From: Sphingomonas hankookensis
Lineage (GTDB): Bacteria; Pseudomonadota; Alphaproteobacteria; Sphingomonadales; Sphingomonadaceae
DNA: 64,000 bases
Direction: 5' to 3'
Assembly: GCF_001619955.1 (NCBI RefSeq)
Contig: NZ_LQQO01000008.1
Location: 62,001-126,000 of the forward strand
Shown: positions 19,420 to 29,086 of the stretch, piece by piece
Numbering within the stretch: the first letter of the stretch is position 1
How the letters are laid out: every line of letters starts with the position of its first letter
Notes under the pieces: generated by a model
Databases searched by the model: none
Told to the model about the DNA's origin: nothing
The model's input: only the letters and a program-made list of their open reading frames with translations
Program-made: the position numbers and the translations under genes

Positions 19420-20058
19420 ATGCCCCTCCACCTCGGCCAGCGCCTCGCCCCTGCCCGTTTCGTCGCGTTCGTCGCCGTCACGCTCGCCGCGGGATGCTGG
19501 TCGGTGCCGGCACTCGGCTGGCGGATCGGCGGCCCGCTGGCGTTCGACATCGGTGCGGTCGTGTTCCTCCTGTCGTGCATCTCGCTGCTCGGCGCCTCGG
19601 CCGACCGCATGCGACAGGCCGCGGTGCGCAACGATGCCAACCGACCGCTGCTGCTCGTCCTGTCCGCCGCGATCGCGGTCGTGCTGCTGACCGCGATCGC
19701 CGCCGAACTGATGCAGCGCGGCAGCCCGTCGACCGGCGTGGTCGTGCTGGTCGTCGCAACGCTGCTGATCGCCTGGACCTTCGCCAACACGATCTACGCG
19801 CTGCACTATGCCCATCTGTTCTACACTGCCGACGACGCGGGCAAGGACAGCGGCGGGATCGACATACCCGGCACGGACGAGCCGGATTACTGGGATTTCC
19901 TCTATTTCGCCTTCACGCTGGGCATGACGTTCCAGACGTCGGACGTGTCGATCACCTCGCGCACGATGCGCCGGACCGCGACCGGGCACTGCCTGATGGC
20001 GTTCGTCTTCAACCTGGGCGTGGTGGCGTTCAGCGTGAACGTTCTCGGCGGGTCGTAA
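19420..20058 (+). CDS. DUF1345-family membrane protein
   Basis: Predicted inner-membrane protein of 212 aa with about five transmembrane helices. The C-terminal DEPDYWDFLYFAFTLGMTFQ followed by TSDVSITSRTMRRT is the diagnostic DUF1345 signature. ATG at 19420 is preferred over an upstream TTG at 19399. There is no visible Shine-Dalgarno in the C-rich leader. Function unknown. It converges on ispG across a family D repeat. Confidence 0.85.
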   Translation: MPLHLGQRLAPARFVAFVAVTLAAGCWSVPALGWRIGGPLAFDIGAVVFLLSCISLLGASADRMRQAAVRNDANRPLLLVLSAAIAVVLLTAIAAELMQRGSPSTGVVVLVVATLLIAWTFANTIYALHYAHLFYTADDAGKDSGGIDIPGTDEPDYWDFLYFAFTLGMTFQTSDVSITSRTMRRTATGHCLMAFVFNLGVVAFSVNVLGGS

Positions 20059-20086
20059 GAACTTTCCGAACCCCCACCCCGTTTAC

Positions 20087-20173
20087 TTCGAGCTTGTCGA
20101 GAAGCCCCGGCCAAAACGGGGGGGTCTCGACGGACGCTTCTCGACAGGCTCGAAGCTGCTCGAACCAAACGGA
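20087..20173. repeat. Family D inverted repeat, single copy
   Basis: TTCGAGCTTGTCGAGAAGC on the left faces GCTTCTCGACAGGCTCGAAG on the right, followed by CTGCTCGAACCAAACGG. It sits between the convergent DUF1345 gene and ispG. The same element forms a tandem array at 37985-38398. Confidence 0.85.
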
Positions 20174-20188
20174 TTACGGCAAGCAGCG

Positions 20189-21313
20189 TTACTCCGCCGC
20201 CTGCGGCACCGCCGCGCTCGCCGCGTCGATCTCCGCCGCCTTCGCCTCGACCAGCTTGACGATATGGTCGATCATGTCGGCATCCTGCACATGATGGTCG
20301 GTGACCCCCGACAGATAGACCATGTGCTTGCCGTTGCCGCCGCCGGTGATGCCGATATCGGTCTCGCGCGCCTCGCCGGGGCCGTTGACGACGCAGCCGA
20401 GCACCGACAGCGACATCGGCGTGCGGATATGCTGCAACCGTTCCTCCAGCGCCTGCACGGTGCGGATCACGTCGAAGCCCTGTCGCGCGCACGATGGGCA
20501 CGACACGACGCGCACCCCGCGATTGCGGATGCCCAGCGCCTTCAGGATTTCGAACCCGACGCGTACTTCCTCTTCCGGCTCGGCCGACAGCGAGACGCGG
20601 ATCGTGTCGCCGATCCCGAACCACAGCAGCGACCCGATGCCGATCGACGACTTGACCGTGCCGCCGACGAAGCCGCCCGCCTCGGTAATGCCCAGGTGCA
20701 GCGGGCAGTCGACCATCTCGGCCAGCTGCTGATACGCCGCGACCGCCAGGAACAGGTCGGATGCCTTCACCGCGACCTTGAACTCGTGGAAGTCGTGGTC
20801 CTGCAACAGCTTGATGTGGTCCATCGCCGATTCGACCAGCGCGTCGGGGCACGGCTCGCCATATTTTTCGAGCAGATGCTTTTCGAGGCTGCCGCCATTC
20901 ACGCCGATGCGGATCGCGCAGCCATTGGCCTTCGCCGCGCGGACGACTTCGGCAACGCGCTCGTTCGACCCGATATTGCCCGGATTGATCCGCAGGCACG
21001 CGGCCCCCGCATCGGCGGCTTCCAGTGCGCGCTTGTAATGGAAATGGATGTCGGCGACGATCGGCACACGCGCGGCGCGGGTGATCAGCTTGAGGGCGGC
21101 GGTGCTTTCGACGTCGGGGCACGACACGCGGATGATGTCGGCACCCGCTTCTTCGCAGCGGCGGATCTGGTCGATCGTCGCCACCGCGTCCGACGTATCG
21201 GTATTGGTCATCGTCTGCACCGTGACCGGCGCGTCGCCACCCACGGGCACGTTGCCGACCATGATCTTGCGGCTCTGGCGGCGGTGGATATCGCGCCACG
21301 GGCGGATCGACAT
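20189..21313 (-). CDS. ispG: 4-hydroxy-3-methylbut-2-enyl diphosphate synthase
   Basis: Fe-S enzyme of the MEP isoprenoid pathway, converting MEcPP to HMBPP; 374 aa. N-terminal TIM barrel: [13 protein letters not shown] (about 29-41), [10 protein letters not shown] and [10 protein letters not shown]. The cluster-binding C-terminal part has [10 protein letters not shown] and [11 protein letters not shown] with three conserved cysteines, then DIGITGGG. The start at 21313 (MSIRPWRDI) matches family proteins. An in-frame upstream extension is not expected to be translated. Divergent from the acyltransferase gene. Confidence 0.97.
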   Translation of the reverse strand: MSIRPWRDIHRRQSRKIMVGNVPVGGDAPVTVQTMTNTDTSDAVATIDQIRRCEEAGADIIRVSCPDVESTAALKLITRAARVPIVADIHFHYKRALEAADAGAACLRINPGNIGSNERVAEVVRAAKANGCAIRIGVNGGSLEKHLLEKYGEPCPDALVESAMDHIKLLQDHDFHEFKVAVKASDLFLAVAAYQQLAEMVDCPLHLGITEAGGFVGGTVKSSIGIGSLLWFGIGDTIRVSLSAEPEEEVRVGFEILKALGIRNRGVRVVSCPSCARQGFDVIRTVQALEERLQHIRTPMSLSVLGCVVNGPGEARETDIGITGGGNGKHMVYLSGVTDHHVQDADMIDHIVKLVEAKAAEIDAASAAVPQAAE

Positions 21314-21397
21314 GAACAGTCTCGCTAACAATTGGGTTACTTGCGATCCGATATAGCCCCGCATTGCTTCACGCGAAAGTCGCGCCGGGAATCCATC

Positions 21398-22576
21398 GTG
21401 CCAATCGGGCCCAAGTCATTGTCGTCGCGTCATTACGGGCTGGACTGGCTCCGCATCGGTGCGTTCGGCGTGCTGATCCTCTATCATATCGCGATGGCGT
21501 TCAGCCCGTGGCACTGGGTCGTGACCACCGGCCACGCCTATACCGCGCTGATCGCGCCGATGGCGGCGGTGACGCCGTGGCGGCTGGGCCTGCTGTTCGC
21601 GGTATCGGGCTATGCCAGCGCGACGCTGGTCGCGCGCGCCGCGACGCCGCACGCCTTCGCCGCCGAACGGTCGCGCCGCCTGCTCGTCCCGCTCGCCTTC
21701 GGCATGCTGGCCATCGTGCCGCTCGAAATGTGGGTGCGGGTGCTGGAGGGCGGCTATCCGCACGGCTATCTCCGCTTCTGGCTGCTCGACGGCTGGCGGG
21801 TCGGCACCTTCTACGGCGTCGAATTTCCCAGCTGGGAACATCTTTGGTTCCTGGTCTATCTCTGGACCTATTCGATGCTGCTCGCCGCGTTCGTCGCGAC
21901 GGCGGGCGCGGCGCGGCGGATGGATCGGCTGGCGGCGTGGCTGTCGCGCGGCAATCGGCTGCTGTGGGCGCCGATCGCGCTGATGGCGACGATCCGGCTG
22001 GCGGCGCTGTTCGTGGTGCCGGAGGGTCAGGGCCTGCTCCACGACATCGCGGGCCACTCGCAATATTTGCCGCTGTTCGCGCTCGGATATCTCGTCGCGC
22101 GGCGGCCGGCATTGTGGCGCGCGCTGCACCGCCATGCCGCCGGCGCCATCCTGCTGGCACTGGTTGCGGGCGCGGTCGTCGTGTCGGTCGAACTGCAATA
22201 TCCCGGCGACGTCGTGCCGCCGCATCTCGCCATGGCGGCCAACCGCGCCGCCCGATCGGTCATGGCATGGGCGATGGTCGTCGCGCTGTTTCACCTCGCC
22301 GACCGCGCGTTCAACAGCGACCATCGCTGGCGCAGACCCCTTAGTCGTGCAGTATTCCCGGCCTATATCGTCCACCATCCAGTGATCGTACTGGTGACCT
22401 GGTTCACCCTGCCGCTGGCGCTCGATCCCTGGCGGGAGGCGGCCCTGCTGCTCGCCGCCACGCTGTTGGCCTGTGCCGCCGCCTATGGCGCCGCCCGCGC
22501 CTGGCCCGGGTTGGGCATGTTGCTGGGCGTTCCGGCACCGGTCGCAAAGGGTGGCAGGCGCCCCGCGATCTGCTAG
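21398..22576 (+). CDS. Acyltransferase 3-family membrane protein
   Basis: Polytopic O-acyltransferase-like protein, 392 aa, about ten transmembrane helices. The N-terminal [17 protein letters not shown] has the family Arg-x10-His arrangement, and the C-terminal [18 protein letters not shown] has the second motif. GTG at 21398 is used because a GGGA ribosome binding site precedes it; no ATG is available in the right place. Such enzymes acylate glucans, peptidoglycan or antibiotics. Which substrate is used here is unknown. The asparaginase gene begins 11 bases after it. Confidence 0.8.
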   Translation: MPIGPKSLSSRHYGLDWLRIGAFGVLILYHIAMAFSPWHWVVTTGHAYTALIAPMAAVTPWRLGLLFAVSGYASATLVARAATPHAFAAERSRRLLVPLAFGMLAIVPLEMWVRVLEGGYPHGYLRFWLLDGWRVGTFYGVEFPSWEHLWFLVYLWTYSMLLAAFVATAGAARRMDRLAAWLSRGNRLLWAPIALMATIRLAALFVVPEGQGLLHDIAGHSQYLPLFALGYLVARRPALWRALHRHAAGAILLALVAGAVVVSVELQYPGDVVPPHLAMAANRAARSVMAWAMVVALFHLADRAFNSDHRWRRPLSRAVFPAYIVHHPVIVLVTWFTLPLALDPWREAALLLAATLLACAAAYGAARAWPGLGMLLGVPAPVAKGGRRPAIC

Positions 22577-22586
22577 GCCGCGCGCC

Positions 22587-23540
22587 ATGCAGGACATGAC
22601 GACACCGAACGACACCCCCCGCCCCTGGACGCTGCTGGTCCATGGTGGCGCCGGCATTCTGACGCGCGAGACGGTGAGCGCCGCAACCGACGCCGCCGCA
22701 CGCGCCGGTCTCAACGCCGCACTCGCCGCGGGCGAAGCGGTGCTCGCCGCCGGCGGCACCGCGCTCGACGCCGTCGAGGCCGCGGTGCGCGTGCTGGAGG
22801 ATGATCCGACCTTCAATTCCGGCCGCGGCGCGGTCTTCACCTTCGACGGCACGATCGAGCTGGACGCGGCGATCATGGACGGCCGCGACCGGTCGGCCGG
22901 CGCCGTCGCCGGCGTGACCCGAAGCCGCCACCCCGTCACCCTCGCCCGCGCGGTGAAGGACCACAGCCCGCACGTCCTGCTGGCCGGCAAGGGCGCCGAC
23001 ACCTTCGCCGCCGAACAGGGCGTCGAACCCGCCGATCCCGACTGGTTCATGACGCCGGAACGCCGCGCGCAACTGGACGCGATGAAGGCCAATCCCGACG
23101 GCTGGTTCGATGTCGACATGAAATACGGCACGGTCGGCGCGGTCGCGGTGGATGCGGAGGGCCATGTCGCCGCCGCGACCTCGACCGGCGGTGTGACCGG
23201 CAAGCGCTGGGGCCGGATCGGCGATTCCCCGCTGATTGGCGCTGGCACCTATGCCGACGACCGCGCCTGCGCCATGTCCGCCACCGGCTCCGGCGAGTTC
23301 TTCATTCGCGTCGGCGTCGGCCACGAGATCGCCGCGCGCATCCGCTTCGCCGGCGAATCGATCGGCCAAGCGGCCGACACGGTGCTGGCCGAGACGAAGG
23401 CGATGGGCGGCACCGGCGGCGTCATCGTCGTCGGCCCGGCCGGCGATGCGACGTGGAGCCTGACCACCCCCGGCATGTTCCGCGGCCGCGTGACCCAGGG
23501 CGGCGCGCGCACGGTCGCCGTCTATGGCGACGAAGGATGA
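22587..23540 (+). CDS. iaaA: Isoaspartyl peptidase / L-asparaginase
   Basis: N-terminal nucleophile hydrolase of 317 aa, processed into two subunits. The start of the family is HGGAGILTRE (about 20-29), then FNSGRGAVFTFDGTIELDA. The autocleavage and nucleophile Thr is in KYGTVGAVAVD (about 180), and STGGVTGKRWGRIGDSPLIG completes the active site. It removes isoaspartyl residues from damaged peptides and hydrolyses asparagine. Start ATG at 22587; MTTPND at 22596 is also possible. Its stop overlaps the next gene as ATGA. Confidence 0.95.
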   Translation: MQDMTTPNDTPRPWTLLVHGGAGILTRETVSAATDAAARAGLNAALAAGEAVLAAGGTALDAVEAAVRVLEDDPTFNSGRGAVFTFDGTIELDAAIMDGRDRSAGAVAGVTRSRHPVTLARAVKDHSPHVLLAGKGADTFAAEQGVEPADPDWFMTPERRAQLDAMKANPDGWFDVDMKYGTVGAVAVDAEGHVAAATSTGGVTGKRWGRIGDSPLIGAGTYADDRACAMSATGSGEFFIRVGVGHEIAARIRFAGESIGQAADTVLAETKAMGGTGGVIVVGPAGDATWSLTTPGMFRGRVTQGGARTVAVYGDEG

Positions 23541-23932
23541 GCGGCCTTACCGGCCTGCACCATGTCGCGATCATCGCCTCGGACTATGACCGGTCGAAGG
23601 CCTTTTACGTCGAGGCGCTGGGCTTCACGATCGTCCGCGAAGTGTGGCGTGCCGAGCGCCGTTCGTGGAAATGCGACCTGACTCTCGGCACCGTCCAGAT
23701 CGAACTGTTCACCTTCCCCGCCGCCCCGCCGCGCCCATCATTTCCGGAAGCGATGGGCCTTCGCCACCTCGCCTTCACCGTCGCCGATATCGAGGCGGAG
23801 GTCGCGCGCCTCGCACGCCACGGCATCGCCTGCGAACCCGTCCGCGTCGACGAGCATACCGGACAGCGTTTCACCTTCTTCGCCGATCCCGACGGCCTGC
23901 CGCTCGAACTCTATGAAACATGTCGCGCATAA
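23537..23932 (+). CDS. VOC/glyoxalase-family protein, YaeR-like
   Basis: Single-domain protein of 131 aa with the vicinal-oxygen-chelate fold in two beta-alpha-beta repeats. HHVAIIASDYDRSKAFYVEALGF at the N-terminus places the first metal ligand at His (about 7), and the final GLPLELYE supplies the last Glu. GLRHLAFTVADIEAEV starts the second repeat. It is close in outline to E. coli YaeR, of unknown substrate. The ATG lies within the TGA of iaaA (ATGA), so translation is coupled. Confidence 0.85.
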   Translation: MSGLTGLHHVAIIASDYDRSKAFYVEALGFTIVREVWRAERRSWKCDLTLGTVQIELFTFPAAPPRPSFPEAMGLRHLAFTVADIEAEVARLARHGIACEPVRVDEHTGQRFTFFADPDGLPLELYETCRA

Positions 23933-23977
23933 TCCTGCGCGCTTGCGGCGGCGGGCGAAGCGAGTAATCCGGGCGGC

Positions 23978-24820
23978 ATGATTCGCCGCCTGCTCCTCGC
24001 GCTCGCCTGCCTGTTCGCCACCTCGCCGGCCTATGCCTATTGGGAATTCGGGCATGAGAGCGTGGCGACGATCGCGCGGCTGAACGTTCGCCCGGGAACC
24101 CGCGCCGCGATCGAACGCATCCTGCGGCATCAGGCGCTGCTGGAGACACCGACCTGTCCGGCGCGCACCATCGAGGAAGCGAGCGTCTGGGCCGATTGCG
24201 TCAAGCCGCTCGGCGAACGCTTCAGCTATGCCTATTCGTGGCATTACCAGAATATCGATGTGTGCAAGCCGTTCGACCTGAAATCGGCGTGCAAGGACGG
24301 CAATTGCGTGTCGGCGCAGATCGAACGCAACGTGAAGCTGCTGAAGGACGCAAAGGTCCCGATGCGCGAAAAGGTGATGGCGCTCGCCTTCCTCGTCCAT
24401 TTCGTCGGCGATCTCCACATGCCGCTCCACGCCGGCGATCGCGGCGACCTGGGCGGGAACCGGGTGAAGGCGGATTACGGCGTCTATGGTCCGGAACGCT
24501 TCAACCTCCATTCGATCTGGGACGGGCCGCTGGCCGAACGCGCCATCTCCACGCCGCCCTCGATCCTGCGCAGCTACACCGCTGCCGAACGTGCCCCCAT
24601 CCAGGCCGGCACCGTCGAGGACTGGAGCCGCGACAGCTGGGAAGTCAGCCGCGACTATGCGTATGCCCCCGCGTTCGGCGGCGACGCCTGCGCGCCCAAG
24701 AGCGACGCGCGGGTGAAACTGGACGATGCCACTATCGCCCGGCTGGTGCCGATCGCGCAGGATCAGGTGAAGAAGGGCGGCCTGCGCCTCGCCCGCCTGC
24801 TCGACGAAGCGCTCGGCTGA
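23978..24820 (+). CDS. S1/P1-type nuclease, periplasmic
   Basis: Zinc-dependent single-strand nuclease/phosphatase, 280 aa. The signal peptide ends ATSPAYA, leaving a mature protein with Trp near position 2 (YWEFGHE), the N-terminal zinc ligand of the family. Further ligands are in SWHYQNID, ALAFLVHFVGDLHMPLHAGD and NLHSIWDG, giving the trinuclear zinc site. Several cysteines suggest disulfides in the periplasm. It likely scavenges nucleotides from nucleic acids outside the cell. It has a short leader after the VOC gene and no obvious own terminator. Confidence 0.92.
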   Translation: MIRRLLLALACLFATSPAYAYWEFGHESVATIARLNVRPGTRAAIERILRHQALLETPTCPARTIEEASVWADCVKPLGERFSYAYSWHYQNIDVCKPFDLKSACKDGNCVSAQIERNVKLLKDAKVPMREKVMALAFLVHFVGDLHMPLHAGDRGDLGGNRVKADYGVYGPERFNLHSIWDGPLAERAISTPPSILRSYTAAERAPIQAGTVEDWSRDSWEVSRDYAYAPAFGGDACAPKSDARVKLDDATIARLVPIAQDQVKKGGLRLARLLDEALG

Positions 24821-24917
24821 TCCCCTTGACGCGCGGCCATTGCGCCGCGCGCCGTCCCATGTCAGCTTGCCCCCCGTAGACGACCGCGACCACGCGGCGG
24901 AGCGACATGGGGGTAGG

Positions 24918-25214
24918 ATGCGACTTTACGCGACGATCGCGGCGACGATGCTGCTGGCGGGCTGCGGCTTCGGCCCGGCCAAGGGCGGCGCCGAACTGCA
25001 GGTGACCGGCCCCAGCGAGGCGGTGGCGGCCTTTGTCCGGCAACAGGGTGCCCAGATCCCCAGCCGGGCTACCACCTTTCCGCAACCGGTCGGCAACGGC
25101 AAGGCGAGTGCACGGGTGATGCTGCCCCCCGGTGCCGGGGTGGCGACCACGCAGTCGGTCGTTCAGCAGGCCGCGACCGCCGGCCTGGCGATAGCGGTCG
25201 TCGCCCATCGCTGA
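24918..25214 (+). CDS. Small lipoprotein of unknown function
   Basis: Protein of 98 aa with a lipoprotein signal: MRLYATIAATMLLAGC, where the lipobox LAGC places the acylated Cys at residue 16. The remainder is small, Ala/Val/Gln-rich, with a repeated pattern of short strands (VAAFVRQQGAQIP, QSVVQQAATAGLAIA). ATG at 24918 follows GGGGGTAGG, a fair ribosome binding site. I do not recognise a family. The 97-base leader contains CCCATGTC and GACATGGG as a long-range inverted pair. Confidence 0.7.
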   Translation: MRLYATIAATMLLAGCGFGPAKGGAELQVTGPSEAVAAFVRQQGAQIPSRATTFPQPVGNGKASARVMLPPGAGVATTQSVVQQAATAGLAIAVVAHR

Positions 25215-25295
25215 TCGATGGTCCGGGGCGGCCGACGCGACGAACCGAAGGCCGGGTTAACCATTTGTTGGCGCGGCGAATGCATAGCCGAAACA

Positions 25296-26981
25296 ATGTT
25301 CTGGTCGGTTCGCCCGCTGTGGATTGCGCTGCTGTTGGCGATCGGATTCGCCTGCGCCGGTGACGCCCACGCGCAGGCCGGCACGATCGGCAATATCGGC
25401 CATACCATCCCCGTTTGCGTCCGCCGGGTACAGCCCGGCGACACGCCACAGGCGATGTTCGCGCAAGCGGGACGGTTCGACTGCACCACGCCGCAACTGT
25501 CGCTTGGCGCGGGCGATTTCTGGATATTGTCGGCACCGCTGCCGCGTCCTGCCGACGCCGATGCGCCGATCCGCGTGCGGCAGGTCAGTATGTGGCAGCG
25601 CCAGATGACGCTCTATGCCCAGGCCGCCGATGGCCGGATCGTCGGGCAGTTCGCCGACGAATTCGGCATCGGCCAGCGGCTGCGGCTGGGCGCGGTGGTC
25701 GAGCATCGCTTCGTACCTGCCGGCGCACCGTTCACCCGCCTGTTGTGGCGGATCGACGGCGCCTCCAACATGCGCGGCATCGTGCTCGGCCCGCGGCTGG
25801 CGACCGATGCGCAGAGCATCCGCTCCGACACGCTGCTCGCCGCGCTCTATTCGGCCTTTGCCGGGCTGGCATTGGGGCTGCTGGTCTACAATTTCGCGCT
25901 CTGGCGCGTGCTGCGCCACGATTTTCAGCTCGCCTATTGCGGCCTGCTCGCCTGTCTCCTGCTCTATGCACTCAGTTCGTCGGGGGCGATGGCGTGGCTG
26001 TTGCCGGACATGTCGAACAACCGGCGCATCCTGTTCAGCTATGTCATGCTGTGTGGCGGCATGGCCGCCGCGCTGACCTTCTGCGCCTGTTTCTTCGAAG
26101 CGCGGGTGCTCGATGGCTGGCCGCTGCGCGCGATGCGGATCGTCATACTCGCCTTTTGCGGCCTGGCGGTCGTGCTGATGGCGATCGGCGCCCCGCTGAT
26201 GCCGATCCTCGACCGCATATTCTCGGTGATGATGCTGGCGTCACCGGTGGTGGTGCTGCTCGCCATGGTCCGCGCGGGGCGGCGGCGCAGCGCCTATCTG
26301 TCGCTGTTCGCGCTCAGCTGGGTCGCGCCGCTGGCGATGCTGGTCATGCGTGCCCTCTACAATCTGGGCGCGCTGCCGTGGAACTTCTGGATCGACAATT
26401 CGACCATCGTCGCGATGACCGCCGAAACGCTGCTGGCGAGCGTCGCCATCGCATACCGCATGCGGATGCTCAGCCACGAACGCGACGAGGCGATCCGCCA
26501 GGAAGCGATCAGCCGCGAGCTGGCCGATACCGATCCGCTGACCGGGCTGCTCAACCGCCGCGCCTTCCTCGCCCGCGCCGTGCCGTCCGATGGACCCCGC
26601 ACGCTGATGCTGTTCGACATCGACCATTTCAAACAGGTCAACGACACGATCGGCCATGACGGCGGCGACGAGGTGCTGCGCCTGTTCGCCCGTACCCTGC
26701 GCTATCATGCCCTGCCCGGCGTACTGGTCGCGCGCATGGGCGGCGAGGAATTCGCGCTGCTGGGCGAGGAATCGATGCTGCCCGATGTCGACGTGATTCT
26801 CGCCAGCGTGCGCGCGGTACGCCTGCCGTTCGACCTGCGCATCACCAGCAGCATCGGCATCTGCCACGGGCCGCTGGGCGACGAAAACGACTGGAAGCGG
26901 CTCTACCGCATGGCCGACAAGGCATTGTTCCAGGCCAAGGCTGCCGGCCGCGACCGCGCCGGGCGGGCATTGGCTGCCTGA
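25296..26981 (+). CDS. Membrane diguanylate cyclase (7TMR-DISM plus GGDEF)
   Basis: Sensor enzyme of 561 aa making cyclic di-GMP. A signal peptide (1-27, ending AHAQA) leads to a periplasmic domain (about 28-185), seven hydrophobic helices (about 190-380), a short linker helix and a GGDEF domain (about 410-560). The catalytic motif is GGEEF at 482-486 with the metal Asp in MLFDIDHFKQVND. The allosteric inhibition site RxxD expected just before it is missing (LPGV in its place). Start ATG at 25296 fits the signal peptide; an upstream in-frame ATG would add 26 non-hydrophobic residues. Confidence 0.9.
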   Translation: MFWSVRPLWIALLLAIGFACAGDAHAQAGTIGNIGHTIPVCVRRVQPGDTPQAMFAQAGRFDCTTPQLSLGAGDFWILSAPLPRPADADAPIRVRQVSMWQRQMTLYAQAADGRIVGQFADEFGIGQRLRLGAVVEHRFVPAGAPFTRLLWRIDGASNMRGIVLGPRLATDAQSIRSDTLLAALYSAFAGLALGLLVYNFALWRVLRHDFQLAYCGLLACLLLYALSSSGAMAWLLPDMSNNRRILFSYVMLCGGMAAALTFCACFFEARVLDGWPLRAMRIVILAFCGLAVVLMAIGAPLMPILDRIFSVMMLASPVVVLLAMVRAGRRRSAYLSLFALSWVAPLAMLVMRALYNLGALPWNFWIDNSTIVAMTAETLLASVAIAYRMRMLSHERDEAIRQEAISRELADTDPLTGLLNRRAFLARAVPSDGPRTLMLFDIDHFKQVNDTIGHDGGDEVLRLFARTLRYHALPGVLVARMGGEEFALLGEESMLPDVDVILASVRAVRLPFDLRITSSIGICHGPLGDENDWKRLYRMADKALFQAKAAGRDRAGRALAA

Positions 26982-27044
26982 CAGCAATTACTTGTAACGC
27001 AACTTGGCTTGCACCCTCCGCAACGCTTGCTTACACCTATGTAA

Positions 27045-28736
27045 ATGAGCAGCGCCGCACCCGTCCTCGACCGCTATGCCCACCCCGTCGCCTGGGACAC
27101 GCCGCTCCCGCCCATGTCGATGGTGACCCTGTTCGAGGAATCGGCGGCAAAGCGCGGCGATGCTCCGCTGATCGACTTTCTCGGCCGCCATTACAGCTAT
27201 GCCGAAACGAAGAACGGCGCCGACCGCGTCGCCTGCGGTCTGGCGGCGATGGGCTATGGTCCGGGCGACCGCATCGGCCTGTTCCTGCCCAACGTACCGC
27301 ATTATGTCGCGGCCTATTACGGCATCCTGAAACTCGGCGCGACCGTCGTGAACTTCTCGCCGCTCTACACCGCGCAGGAGCTGGCGGCGCAGGTCGAGGA
27401 TTCGGGCACGAAGCTGCTATTCACCCTGTCGGCGTCCGCGCTGCTGCCGACCGCGCTGAAGGTGCTGGAGACCAGCTCGCTCGAACGGCTGATCGTCGGG
27501 TCGGTCGCGGGCGCCCTGCCGCCGGCGAAGTCGCTCTTCTACCGCTGGTTCCGGTCGCAGGAAGTGACGCCGCGCCCCGACGACCGCCGAGTTACCGCCT
27601 TTTCCGCGCTGATCGCCAATGACGGCGGCTGCGGTACGCCGACCATCGACCCGGAACGCGATCTCGCGCTCATCCAGTACACCGGCGGCACGACCGGCAG
27701 TCCCAAGGGCGCGATGCTCAGCCATGCCAATCTGTCGGCCAATGCGCGGCAGGTCGCATGGCTCGACCCCGACGGCCCGACGCCCGGCGAACGCATCATC
27801 GGCGCGCTCCCGATGTTCCACGTCTTCGCCAACACCTGTGTGCTCAACCGGACAGTTGTTACCGGAGGCGAGATCGTCATGCTCCCCCGCTTCGACGCCG
27901 GCCAGGTCCTGGCGGCGATCGCCCGCACCCGCGCCACCGCGTTGCCGGGCGTGCCGACCATGTACCGCGCGCTGCTCGACCATCCGCGCCTGCCGCAGAC
28001 CAATTTCTCCTCGCTGCGCTTCTGTATTTCCGGCGGCGCGCCGATGCCACCGGAACTCAAGGAACGCTTCGAAGCCGCGACCAGGGCGACGCTCGTCGAA
28101 GGTTATGGCTTGTCCGAAAGTTCGGGCGTGGTGTCCTGCAACCCCTATGCCGGGCCGCAACAGGCGGGCAGCATCGGACAGCCGATCGCCCATACCCGCG
28201 TGCGGCTGGTCGACAAGGAAGACGCGACGCGCGCTGCGCCGGATGGTGAACCGGGTGAAATCGTCGTCGCGGGGCCGCAGATCATGTGCGGCTACTGGCA
28301 CCGCCCCGATGCCGACGACACGACCTTCTGCATCGACGCCGACGGCACCAAATGGCTGCGCACCGGCGATGTCGGGACGATCGACGAAGACGGCTTCATC
28401 CGCATCGTCGACCGGCTGAAGGACATGATCGCGGTCGGCGGGTTCAAGGTGTTCCCGAGCGAGATCGAACGCGTCCTCTACCACCACCCCGCGATCCGCG
28501 AGGCGTTGGTCGTCGGCCTGCCCAACGACTATCGCGGCGAAAGCCCCCACGCCTATGTAACGTTGGCCGAGGATGCCGAGGTGACCGGCGAGGCGCTGAA
28601 GGCATGGCTCAACCCGCAGCTCGGCAAGCATGAGCGGGTGGACGAAGTCGTCGTCCGCCTGACCCTGCCCAAGACGATGATCGGCAAGCTCAGCCGCAAG
28701 GACCTGATCGCCGAGGTGATGGCGGAGCGCGCCTGA
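27045..28736 (+). CDS. Long-chain fatty-acid CoA ligase-like protein
   Basis: AMP-forming acyl-CoA synthetase of 563 aa that activates fatty acids with ATP and CoA. The phosphate-binding motif YTGGTTGSPKG lies at 212-222, GYGLSESS near 352 and the adenylate motif TGDVGTIDEDGFIRIVDR followed by KDMIAVGGFKVFP (about 445-475). The C-terminal catalytic Lys region is KTMIGKLSRKDL. The leader 26982-27044 lacks a clear Shine-Dalgarno. Substrate chain length is not known; dicarboxylate synthetase (FadD13/DitJ type) variants are possible. Confidence 0.92.
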   Translation: MSSAAPVLDRYAHPVAWDTPLPPMSMVTLFEESAAKRGDAPLIDFLGRHYSYAETKNGADRVACGLAAMGYGPGDRIGLFLPNVPHYVAAYYGILKLGATVVNFSPLYTAQELAAQVEDSGTKLLFTLSASALLPTALKVLETSSLERLIVGSVAGALPPAKSLFYRWFRSQEVTPRPDDRRVTAFSALIANDGGCGTPTIDPERDLALIQYTGGTTGSPKGAMLSHANLSANARQVAWLDPDGPTPGERIIGALPMFHVFANTCVLNRTVVTGGEIVMLPRFDAGQVLAAIARTRATALPGVPTMYRALLDHPRLPQTNFSSLRFCISGGAPMPPELKERFEAATRATLVEGYGLSESSGVVSCNPYAGPQQAGSIGQPIAHTRVRLVDKEDATRAAPDGEPGEIVVAGPQIMCGYWHRPDADDTTFCIDADGTKWLRTGDVGTIDEDGFIRIVDRLKDMIAVGGFKVFPSEIERVLYHHPAIREALVVGLPNDYRGESPHAYVTLAEDAEVTGEALKAWLNPQLGKHERVDEVVVRLTLPKTMIGKLSRKDLIAEVMAERA

Positions 28737-28742
28737 TCCACC

Positions 28743-28777
28743 CGTCACCCCGGACTTGATCCGGGGTCCCGCTTCTT
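28743..28777 (+). repeat. Family A 3'-end hairpin element, copy 5
   Basis: Begins seven bases after the acyl-CoA ligase stop, same direction, with the variant loop ACTTGAT and the same TCCCGCTTCTT tail. Confidence 0.85.
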
Positions 28778-28783
28778 CCGTTT

Positions 28784-29020
28784 TCACGCGACGGCGCGAA
28801 GGCACAAAGAAGAATTGGTTCGCGCGGAGGCGCGGAGGGGTTGTGGAGCGGACGCTTGCAGTCTGTCTGGCGAAGCCTCGTTCCTGCCTCGCAGGAGATA
28901 GAGTGCCGCTGTCGCGGCAAGCGCAACCTCTCTGCGCCTCCGCGCCTCTGCGCGAAATCTAACTCCTTCTTCTCTTCGCGCCTTCGCGCCTTCGCGCCTT
29001 CGCGCCTTCGCGTGAACCAA
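28784..29020. repeat. Family E repeat, copy 2, with 8-bp tandem array
   Basis: Left end TTTTCACGCGACGGCGCGAA and GCGCGGAGGCGCGGAGGGGT; right end with CGCGCCTCTGCGCGAAAT and CGCGTGAACCAA. At 28974-29013 the octamer CTTCGCGC is repeated five times in tandem (last unit ends in T). It fills most of the 350-base gap between the acyl-CoA ligase gene and miaB; the remaining 66 bases before miaB have no evident motif. Confidence 0.8.
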
Positions 29021-29086
29021 TCTTCTTCGACCGACCAAAACGCGCAACCCTTCCGACCGCGCGCCAAATCCGGTAAAGGCCCGCCG

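Noticed and set aside
28974..29013. Possible CRISPR-like array (five tandem octamers)
   Set aside because: Units are 8 bp without spacers. CRISPR repeats are 23-47 bp with unique spacers, and no cas gene is present.
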